This document shows, in pieces, positions 1 through 5,070 of a stretch of 7,090 nt of DNA. Positions within the stretch are counted from its first letter, which is position 1; every line of letters starts with the position of its first letter. The notes under the pieces are model-generated. The model did no database searches. It was not told where the DNA came from and was given only the letters and a program-made list of their open reading frames with translations. Origin of the DNA: Fimbriimonadales bacterium. GTDB lineage: Bacteria > Armatimonadota > Fimbriimonadia > Fimbriimonadales > Fimbriimonadaceae. Where the stretch lies: positions 1 through 7,090 of the forward strand of contig JAPLCS010000274.1 of assembly GCA_026392145.1 (NCBI GenBank), read 5' to 3'. The position numbers were made by a program, and so were the translations under genes.

Positions 1-1
1 C

Positions 2-1213
2 GAGCGACAATACTACCAGTCCCTCAACCCCGCCAAACGCAAGGAACTCTTGTCTGCCATGAAGCGCGTGTCCTCCATCATGATCGGAGACGGACAAGTT
101 CCATTCAAATTCAAGATTCTCGGACTCCCCATTTCCGACCACATGAAGTCCATTGTTTTAAAGAAGATTGACGCCTTGTCCGAAATGAGTCAGGACAGCG
201 GGGGCGCTTACAAGCTCAAAACGTGGGTCGACGGGTTCCTACGCATTCCTTTCGGAAAGACCGTCCCTCTGCCCGTAACGCTTGACGACGGAGTGGAAAA
301 GTGCACAGATTTCATGGTAAGTTCCAGATCAAAGATGGACAAACACATCTACGGAATGAAATCCGCCAAGACGCAGATCATGCAGGTGCTTTCGCAATGG
401 ATCGTGAACCCGAGTTCCGTCGGAAACGTCATTGCCCTCCACGGTCCCATGGGAACCGGAAAAACGAGCTTTGCCCGCCACGCAATCGCCAGCGTCCTTC
501 AGCGCCCATTTGGATTCTTCACGCTGGGCGGAGCGTCCGACATCGCCAACTTCACGGGACACTCCTATACGTATGAAGGGTCCACTTGGGGCAGGATCGC
601 TGACACTCTCATGCAGTGCGAGACAATGAACCCAGTCCTGTATTTTGACGAACTGGACAAGATCTCTGCTACGGCGCACGGCGAGGAAATCACGAGCATG
701 TTGATTCACTTGACGGATCGGTCTCAGAACAGCGAGTTCCACGACAGGTATTTCGCTGGAATTGATTTCGACATGTCGCAGAGTCTCTTTGTGTTTTCGT
801 TCAACGATATTGAAAAGGTGAGCCCGATTCTGAGAGACCGCATGACGATCATTGAATGCGGAGGATACGGCGAGACCGATAAGAAGGAAATTTTGAAGAA
901 CTACGTGTGGCCCGATCTTTTGGAACGTCTCCGTTTCTCTCCAGCCGACATTGTGCTGGACGACGACACGACCAAATTCATCATTTCAGAGTATTCTGCA
1001 AAAGAGAAGGGCGTGCGGACTCTGATTCGGACGGTGGAGACCGTTGTAACAAGACTCAACATGCTCCGCGTTTCTAAACACGAGAGCATGAAGGAATATA
1101 CGTTTTACATGGACGTCTCTTTTCCTATGAAACTGACACCCCGTATCATCCAAACGCTATTGAAGGACGCCCCCAAGAAAGAGGAGGAGGGCTGGAAGAT
1201 GATGTACACTTAA
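2..1213 (+). CDS. Lon-like AAA+ ATPase without protease domain, 5'-partial
   Basis: This is an AAA+ ATPase that probably remodels or unfolds proteins using ATP. The frame is open to the left edge, so the true start lies outside; 403 residues are visible, numbered here from base 2. Walker A is GPMGTGKT (148-155), Walker B is YFDELDK with D216/E217, the sensor 1 Asn is N268 in FSFND, arginine-finger candidates are R278/R280 in LRDRM, and sensor 2 is R339 in KGVRTL. The KGVRTLIR arrangement and the preceding helical lid resemble Lon protease. The protein ends about 65 residues later, so no Ser-Lys protease domain is present. The GGASDIANFTGHSYTYEGSTWG stretch, split as GGASD and GHSYTYEGS, matches my memory of giant-virus Lon-like ATPases. 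TTG at 50 or ATG at 59 would be internal starts; upstream codons (RQYYQSLNPAKRKELL) read as natural protein, so I reject them. Substrate is unknown. Confidence 0.85.
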   Translation, partial: ERQYYQSLNPAKRKELLSAMKRVSSIMIGDGQVPFKFKILGLPISDHMKSIVLKKIDALSEMSQDSGGAYKLKTWVDGFLRIPFGKTVPLPVTLDDGVEKCTDFMVSSRSKMDKHIYGMKSAKTQIMQVLSQWIVNPSSVGNVIALHGPMGTGKTSFARHAIASVLQRPFGFFTLGGASDIANFTGHSYTYEGSTWGRIADTLMQCETMNPVLYFDELDKISATAHGEEITSMLIHLTDRSQNSEFHDRYFAGIDFDMSQSLFVFSFNDIEKVSPILRDRMTIIECGGYGETDKKEILKNYVWPDLLERLRFSPADIVLDDDTTKFIISEYSAKEKGVRTLIRTVETVVTRLNMLRVSKHESMKEYTFYMDVSFPMKLTPRIIQTLLKDAPKKEEEGWKMMYT

Positions 1214-2278
1214 CTACCGGCGACTCTTGCGGGTGCGACCAGCCCTCTTCGCCTTGCGGTAGGTGCGACGACCGCCACGCGAACGACGTGGTGGTGCTGA
1301 TGCTGCTAGTGCTGCTGGTGGCTCACCTAACGCAACTGGTTGCTCAGCGACAGCTGCTGCCGGAACCTGAGCTGGCGGAGCCGCAGGTGCGCCAGAGACG
1401 GTGGCGCCAGAGACGGTTTGGGCAGCGTCTGTAAACGCATCATTCACCAACTTTCTCAACGCAGACGGGTCACCACCCATGGCCTGAACTCCTGCAGTCA
1501 AAGCCGCAGCCACAGTAGCTCCTGCCGTGGCCAAGAACCAAGCAGTACCAGCAGTCACCGCATTCATGCTAGCGGTAGCAACAGCTGCTACGGCGACTGC
1601 GTAACTAGCACGCTTATCGGTACACATCCTCTCGTTCATGGTAGCAACAAGTTGCTTGTAATCTAGATCCTGTTGCTCCTTTATAGTACCCATTAGAGGT
1701 CCCAACCCTAAATTAGAAGCCCTAAGAACTTGAAGTTCAGTTTGTTTTTTCAGGACTTCTGCGGACGAATCAGCACTTCTTGCGCACACATCGGTGAATA
1801 TTTTCTGCTGAGAGGTCGCTATAAGGTTTTTCCCATACAGATCGTAGACGGAAACTATGGCTGGACCAGAACTCAGCGCAGCAACCAACGCAAGCCCAAA
1901 AAGTTTTGCCCTTGAATTAATAACGGTTTTATCTGCTGCGTCGAGGGCTGGCTTTATCTTCTTGGCACCTTCATTCACTTCTTTTGCAATTACTCTCGCC
2001 GCCGCCTGACGAGAATTATGCCTCAATAACGCCCTCTCCTGCCTCTCTTTCAACAACTCTGCGGGAGTCTTTCCTCCTCCCCTCATACCGTCGGATTCAG
2101 CCGCTACCTCATTCACCGCCGCCACGATGTCTGCCTCGTCCTCGGCCAGATTCGCCTCCGCAGCGTCGGTGGGCGGGGATTCAAGTTCCATAACCGCAGA
2201 TACAGTGCTTGGACTCAGACCTGGCAAGATTAACTTCGGCGCTTCCGTAGCTGCGACTGGTTGTGCCATAAGATCCAT
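1214..2278 (-). CDS. Ala-rich membrane protein with Arg/Lys-rich C-terminal tail
   Basis: I do not recognise this 354-residue protein. The N-terminal 65 residues are acidic and Ala-rich. A charged, probably helical segment follows (70-120). A first hydrophobic segment lies near 126-146 (LFGLALVAALSSGPAIVSVY) and a longer Ala-rich one at about 226-264, long enough for one or two membrane passes. Between them is a charged coiled-coil-like stretch (150-225). Residues 285-330 are Ala/Pro-rich with a doubled TVSGA unit, and the last 24 residues are strongly basic (RRSRGGRRTYRKAKR onward). Basic tails of this kind are common in giant-virus virion proteins, so a virion membrane or DNA-contacting role is possible, but that is inference. 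Its stop codon abuts the stop of the convergent ATPase with no spacer. It follows the 165-residue gene by 21 bp and has no clear copy of the window's promoter element. Confidence 0.75.
   Translation of the reverse strand: MDLMAQPVAATEAPKLILPGLSPSTVSAVMELESPPTDAAEANLAEDEADIVAAVNEVAAESDGMRGGGKTPAELLKERQERALLRHNSRQAAARVIAKEVNEGAKKIKPALDAADKTVINSRAKLFGLALVAALSSGPAIVSVYDLYGKNLIATSQQKIFTDVCARSADSSAEVLKKQTELQVLRASNLGLGPLMGTIKEQQDLDYKQLVATMNERMCTDKRASYAVAVAAVATASMNAVTAGTAWFLATAGATVAAALTAGVQAMGGDPSALRKLVNDAFTDAAQTVSGATVSGAPAAPPAQVPAAAVAEQPVALGEPPAALAASAPPRRSRGGRRTYRKAKRAGRTRKSRR
1390..1417. repeat. Short in-gene tandem repeat (two TVSGA units)
   Basis: The 13-base string CGCCAGAGACGGT occurs at 1390-1402 and again at 1405-1417, a period of 15 bases. 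On the minus strand it encodes TVSGATVSGA just before the Pro/Ala-rich linker of the membrane protein. It is probably a recent in-frame duplication in a low-complexity linker. Confidence 0.6.
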
Positions 2279-2299
2279 TTAATTATCCTCTTGTAAATT

Positions 2300-2797
2300 T
2301 TATTGAAGATCCAGGTTGATGGTGAGGATGATTTCGTAGATATCCACTCCGCAGACTCGCCCAATGCATCTTTGGAGCATAAGGATATAGACTCCGCCCC
2401 CGACTGCGTCATCCAATTTATGAACGAACTGCGAGTGCTTGAACAATGCGTAAAGGTTCGCGCGGTGTATTCCCGTCGGACTCTCAAACCACGCCCCAGT
2501 TCCTCGCGATTCATTCTCCATCTCTCGCCGCACTTTCCTGCCGTAAGACGATCGGGCGTGATAGGTCTTCCCTTCCCAGAGATTCACGCTCACAGTCTTC
2601 TTCGCACGACCCGCCTCCGCCCGCATACCAGCAAGTAGCTCCTCCTTCCTATCCGAAATGTGTTTCGTGAAGAACGCGACCGCCTCGTCGCAGAAATACT
2701 CAAAGTAATCCTCCCGCTTCTGCCCCAAAACCCTCTCTCTCTCTAAAATCACATCCTGAACGTCTTCCGGCGAGAATATAGTCATTATTACTTCCAT
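2300..2797 (-). CDS. Hypothetical protein, 165 aa
   Basis: I do not recognise this protein. It is 165 residues with no signal peptide or clear membrane segment. The first half is charged and probably helical (EDVQDVILERERVLGQ, then EYFCDEAVAFFTKHISDRKEE). A basic middle stretch (about 85-105, YGRKVRREMENESRGTG) is followed by a more hydrophobic end with VGGGVYILML. It lies between two same-strand genes, 14 bp after the upstream gene and 21 bp before the next, so co-transcription or read-through is likely. ATG at 2797 gives the longest form; a second in-frame ATG at 2785 (MTIFSPEDV) would remove four residues and cannot be excluded. A string AAAACGAATT, one base off the core of the window's promoter element, lies about 30 bp upstream on this strand but sits inside the end of the preceding gene, so it may be chance. 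Confidence 0.65.
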   Translation of the reverse strand: MEVIMTIFSPEDVQDVILERERVLGQKREDYFEYFCDEAVAFFTKHISDRKEELLAGMRAEAGRAKKTVSVNLWEGKTYHARSSYGRKVRREMENESRGTGAWFESPTGIHRANLYALFKHSQFVHKLDDAVGGGVYILMLQRCIGRVCGVDIYEIILTINLDLQ

Positions 2798-2811
2798 TAC
2801 GCATGGATCGT

Positions 2812-3303
2812 TTAATTCGTTTTAGTTAAGAGAAATTCCGGGAAGTCTCGGTTCGTATAAGCCAACATACGAGCCTTGGCGTGAATGTAATAGGTTCTGT
2901 ATGCGTCCAAAGATTCGGGGCGCTTGTATTCGTCCGGCATCGCCTGCCGAAACGTCGTAATGCCGGCATGCTCAATCGCAGGAGGGTGCGCCAACAACCA
3001 CTCAATGTGGGCCTGTGTCTTGTGCGTCTTCTGAGACCCGTAGCGGTGCTGATACTCCTTGCAAAGCCACCACGCAAGAGCCGCCAGCCACATGTAGTTC
3101 TCGTAGCTCTCACGAACCCAAAGGGAGCACGGATGGTTCTTGTGCGTCAGCTTGTAGGCATCGTGAGGGATATTGCTGGGGTCTGTCATCCAGTGTGCGC
3201 AATATAACAGTTGCGCAGACTCGAGGATCATCTTCACCACATGCTTGTCGCAGTGATACTGCGCCGCAATACGAGGGTCTTTGTGCAGAAAGAATATGTT
3301 CAT
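2812..3303 (-). CDS. Conserved phage/virus protein of the MNIFxLxxDP...YHCDKHVVKM family
   Basis: This 163-residue protein opens with MNIFFLHKDPRIAAQYHCDK, followed by HVVKMILESAQLL. I recall that N-terminus from a family widespread in tailed phages and giant viruses and usually labelled hypothetical. Likely conserved sites are the YHCDKH cluster (16-21), THKNHPC (53-59), W62 and E65, H87-Y89, H94 and H99, and the AMPDEYK block (121-127). The concentration of His, Cys, Asp and Glu suggests a metal-binding or catalytic centre. Some annotation pipelines may call such proteins endonuclease V or pyrimidine-dimer glycosylase; I see no T4 endonuclease V motif and do not assert it. The length looks complete. 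The gene heads the leftward trio and has a copy of the shared promoter-like element (3349 down to 3330, minus strand) 46 bp before its ATG. Confidence 0.8.
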   Translation of the reverse strand: MNIFFLHKDPRIAAQYHCDKHVVKMILESAQLLYCAHWMTDPSNIPHDAYKLTHKNHPCSLWVRESYENYMWLAALAWWLCKEYQHRYGSQKTHKTQAHIEWLLAHPPAIEHAGITTFRQAMPDEYKRPESLDAYRTYYIHAKARMLAYTNRDFPEFLLTKTN

Positions 3304-3329
3304 TTCGGTGAAAGTTCAAAATATCGGAA

Positions 3330-3349
3330 CAAGAATCCATCTTCGACGA
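3330..3349 (-). promoter_or_regulatory. Promoter-like element, leftward copy
   Basis: Read on the minus strand this is TCGTCGAAGATGGATTCTTG. It differs from the window consensus TCGTCGAAAACGGATTYTGG at only a few positions. It begins 46 bp before the ATG of the leftward gene starting at 3303, nearly the same distance as the copies facing other genes. The element as promoter is inference from recurrence, orientation and spacing. Confidence 0.6.
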
Positions 3350-3368
3350 ATCGTCAAAAACGGATTCT
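3332..3368. repeat. Inverted repeat at the divergent promoter
   Basis: Two 18-base arms (3332-3349 and 3351-3368) flank a single central A at 3350. They are complementary at 15 of 18 positions by eye; the inner core GACGA-A-TCGTC and the outer seven bases pair perfectly. The structure arises because two copies of the promoter-like element lie back to back, each facing its own gene. Confidence 0.65.
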
Positions 3369-3370
3369 GG
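3351..3370 (+). promoter_or_regulatory. Promoter-like element, rightward copy
   Basis: The sequence TCGTCAAAAACGGATTCTGG lies 47 bp before the ATG at 3398 of the nuclease-like gene and matches the copies at 4918 and 6354 closely. Downstream, TTGACAA (3386-3392) sits 12 bp before the ATG; the same heptamer sits 15 bp before the ATG at 5071. Confidence 0.65.
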
Positions 3371-3397
3371 AAAGTCAAACATAATTTGACAACGAAA

Positions 3398-3907
3398 ATG
3401 TCTCTCTTCAGTTCCTCCAATATCGGCGGAATGCGATCCTTCAAGAAGATTTCTAAAAAGATGAGCCAACTGGATTACTATGTCTCCAAGTCAAGTTCTC
3501 CTGAGACTCTCAAGCTCGTCGCTCTCGACAACAAGGCGTTCGGTGCGGCCATTGAGGATATCGTCCGTGAATGTCTGTCTCTCGGTCCCCGTTCCTCTTC
3601 TCAGAACGATGCCACCTTTGGAGACCACAAGATTGAAATCAAGTCCGCTCGTTACTGGGCCGGCAAAGATAATTGTAAGTGGCAGCACCTAGAGCCTGAT
3701 CACGATTACGACGTTGTGCTCTTCGTTCTCATGGACTTCCACGAATTGCGTGTCTGGGCAATCAAAAAGGACATTCTCATGGGAGAACTCCGTGATCGTA
3801 AGATCGTGACCTTTCAGGGCAAGCAGGGTTGGTGGACGACCAAGAAGGCTATTATGCCTTTCCTGACTCCCATTCAGTGCCCAGCCGACCTTGCCGCCTT
3901 TGCGTAA
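3398..3907 (+). CDS. Probable PD-(D/E)XK restriction endonuclease
   Basis: This 169-residue protein probably cuts double-stranded DNA. Visible support is D76-HKI-E80-I-K82 in FGDHKIEIKSARYW, matching the beta-strand E-x-K part of a PD-(D/E)XK active site, with E53 in GAAIEDIVREC as the possible helix glutamate. Later blocks WQHLEPDHDYDVVLF (95-109), VWAIKKDILMGELRD and GKQGWWTTKK fit the conserved body of a small type II enzyme. It converges on, and overlaps by 34 bp, a DNA methyltransferase on the other strand, which supports a restriction-modification pair. I chose ATG 3398: an earlier in-frame ATG at 3281 would run through the promoter region and into the start of the opposite gene. The N-terminal 30 residues are Ser/Lys-rich. 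The target sequence cannot be read from this. Another nuclease role, such as host-DNA degradation or resolution, remains possible. Confidence 0.65.
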   Translation: MSLFSSSNIGGMRSFKKISKKMSQLDYYVSKSSSPETLKLVALDNKAFGAAIEDIVRECLSLGPRSSSQNDATFGDHKIEIKSARYWAGKDNCKWQHLEPDHDYDVVLFVLMDFHELRVWAIKKDILMGELRDRKIVTFQGKQGWWTTKKAIMPFLTPIQCPADLAAFA

Positions 3908-4332
3908 ACAAACGTCTCTTCCTCAGACGCCTTCTTCGCCCCTGGCCTACCTGGTCCACTCACCGAAATAGTATCTAATAAAACCCAACCCAGCTCTGCG
4001 TGAATATCTCTGACCACATCCGCCAACGGATACTTCTTGTCCGACTTGAAGTTCTTCACGCTCCAACAACTTTTTCCCTCCGGCTTCAAGCACCTCAAAC
4101 ACTCCTTCACGACCGGCTTCAACCATCCCTCCACCCACTCCTCCCACGACTGTTCCTTCACCGACTGATCTCCTGCAGTATACATCTCCAAATTGTAGTA
4201 AGGCGGACTCGTGAGAACCAAGTCAAACGTCCCGCTCGGAATCTTCAAAAGACCAGTCTCTGCCTCCAGCCAAAGACCCCAGCATCCTGCCTCCCCAGCC
4301 CACGCAAGGATCCAGCACCGTCTTTGCGCCAT
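3874..4332 (-). CDS. DNA methyltransferase, C-terminal fragment (frame-broken)
   Basis: This frame carries the catalytic half of a DNA N6-adenine or N4-cytosine methyltransferase. FDLVLTSPPYYNLEMY holds motif IV, TSPPYYN at 4212-4192. After it come WEEWVEGWLKPVV, CLKPEGKSCWSVKNFKSDKK, YPLADV and a terminal GRPGAKKASEEETFVYAK that looks like the normal family end. The meaningful part starts near 4266 (ETGLLKIPSGTFDLV). Residues before that, from the ATG at 4332, are an out-of-frame reading of the upstream motif I region, so this ATG is probably not a real start. The frame is shifted relative to the N-terminal fragment ending at 4223. Motif IV alone, without the AdoMet-binding part, should not be active. 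The last 34 bp overlap the end of the convergent nuclease gene. Confidence 0.75.
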   Translation of the reverse strand: MAQRRCWILAWAGEAGCWGLWLEAETGLLKIPSGTFDLVLTSPPYYNLEMYTAGDQSVKEQSWEEWVEGWLKPVVKECLRCLKPEGKSCWSVKNFKSDKKYPLADVVRDIHAELGWVLLDTISVSGPGRPGAKKASEEETFVYAKAARSAGH

Positions 4333-4831
4333 ACTTCTTCACGATGTGCTTTGAAACGCCAGCCCTGTATTTCGTAACAGAGGACATCCCGCTGGACAGC
4401 ACGATCGTTCTACGAATCTCGCTCTTGTAAGGAGTGGAGTGCATTCGCACATTCAGCCAAATCGCCTTCCTCAGTGCCTCCGCTGTGATCATCCCTGCAA
4501 CGCTATTCCCCTTGTGGTTCTTCACGTTCCAGAAATGAGGCATGTGGTGGTCCAGTATTTTGTGTCCTAGTCGCGACCGGCTCTCAAACGTATCGGCGCT
4601 CTTCTTCCTCAGAGCCGCCCAGTCCTTCTTCCTCTCCTCCTCCGTGTATTCGTCCACAAGAAGCACCCTCGGGTCTGCAAGAATACACGCCACGAGCCTC
4701 TCAATAGCATCCCGCAGCACCACCTCTGCTTCCTCGTTCACGTCTTCCTTCGGTATAGACGTATCCGAGTCTCTGTGCTTCTCGTCAGAAAGAAGACGAC
4801 GGAGTCCGTTCCGCTTGTTCAGAAGATCCAT
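4223..4831 (-). CDS. DNA methyltransferase, N-terminal fragment with AdoMet motif I (frame-broken)
   Basis: This 202-residue reading is the front of the same methyltransferase gene. The N-terminal 130 residues are charged and helical and could belong to target recognition; HSTPYKSEIRRTIVLSSGMS and VTKYRAGVSKHIVKKYGAK lead into VLDPCVGWGGRMLGSLAGG (172-190), the AdoMet-binding motif I with D174-P175 and G178-W-G-G. After residue 190 the frame reads RDWSFEDSERDV and stops, while the neighbouring frame continues with ETGLLKIPSGTFDLVLTSPP. In relatives as I remember them, roughly 40-60 residues holding motifs II and III separate these parts. The most economical reading is therefore an internal deletion of 3n+2 bases at about 4264-4268. 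ATG 4831 is preceded by a weak promoter-like element 43 bp upstream. Alternatives are an assembly deletion or a degenerate gene. Confidence 0.75.
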   Translation of the reverse strand: MDLLNKRNGLRRLLSDEKHRDSDTSIPKEDVNEEAEVVLRDAIERLVACILADPRVLLVDEYTEEERKKDWAALRKKSADTFESRSRLGHKILDHHMPHFWNVKNHKGNSVAGMITAEALRKAIWLNVRMHSTPYKSEIRRTIVLSSGMSSVTKYRAGVSKHIVKKYGAKTVLDPCVGWGGRMLGSLAGGRDWSFEDSERDV

Positions 4832-4854
4832 GTTTAAAGTTTCCCTTTAAATGC

Positions 4855-4874
4855 TCGCCTTTCCGTTTTGAATC
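4855..4874 (-). promoter_or_regulatory. Weak, diverged promoter-like element before the methyltransferase
   Basis: On the minus strand this reads GATTCAAAACGGAAAGGCGA. Only the central AAAACGGA, plus the C before it at the consensus C-x-A offset, resembles the shared element. It lies 43 bp before the ATG at 4831, close to the spacing of the better copies. The match is short enough to be chance. Confidence 0.3.
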
Positions 4875-4903
4875 AAACTTCAAAAAATTTTAGCGACCGG
4901 GGT

Positions 4904-5037
4904 CGTTTCGTGTCAAATCGTCGAAAACGGATTTTGGAATTTTGGAGGAAACAGACAGACTTCGGAACACAATCCTACACGCCAAACCCCCGGTTCTACA
5001 CAACCCCGTTTCGTGTCAAACCGTCGAAAATCGATTT
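4904..5037 (+). repeat. 31-bp direct repeat carrying the promoter-like element
   Basis: Copies at 4904-4934 and 5007-5037 both begin CGTTTCGTGTCAAA and continue through CGTCGAAAA to GATTT. They agree at 28 of 31 positions by eye, with starts 103 bp apart. Both contain the shared promoter-like element plus an extra upstream CGTTTCGTGTCAAA block that the other copies lack. This fills most of the 239-bp gap between the methyltransferase and the gene at 5071. Confidence 0.7.
4918..4937 (+). promoter_or_regulatory. Promoter-like element, distal copy upstream of the Zn-motif gene
   Basis: The sequence is TCGTCGAAAACGGATTTTGG, the best match to the consensus. It lies 153 bp before the ATG at 5071, farther than usual. 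Similarity to the copy at 6354 continues downstream as TTTTGGAGGA and ACAGACAG versus TTTTGGGGGA and ACAGAAAG. It may be a second promoter for the same gene or a relic of a lost gene. Confidence 0.55.
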
Positions 5038-5040
5038 GAG
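5021..5040 (+). promoter_or_regulatory. Promoter-like element, proximal copy upstream of the Zn-motif gene
   Basis: The sequence CCGTCGAAAATCGATTTGAG starts 50 bp before the ATG at 5071, the typical spacing. TTGACAA at 5056-5062 follows, as it does before the nuclease gene at 3398. Confidence 0.55.
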
Positions 5041-5070
5041 CCTTTCCGGGAGAAATTGACAAGACCAAGG

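Noticed and set aside
329..742. Minus-strand frame opposite the ATPase Walker region
   Set aside because: It is a mirror of a confidently identified AAA+ domain with no motifs of its own.
1340..2193. Plus-strand open frames opposite the membrane protein
   Set aside because: The products are Ser/Arg/Pro-rich, have no domain, and mirror an Ala-rich gene on the other strand.
2812..3303. Firm naming of this gene as T4 endonuclease V (denV)
   Set aside because: The N-terminus and conserved blocks do not match the T4 enzyme as I know it, so the name would rest only on pipeline habit.
3281..3397. Longer start for the nuclease-like gene
   Set aside because: It would overlap the first bases of the divergent gene and make the inverted promoter repeat coding; ATG 3398 sits at the usual distance from the element.
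4868..5070. Short plus-strand readings starting at TTG 4868 or TTG 4942
   Set aside because: They lack an ATG start and run through the duplicated promoter-like block; the product from 4868 merely repeats the translation of that block.
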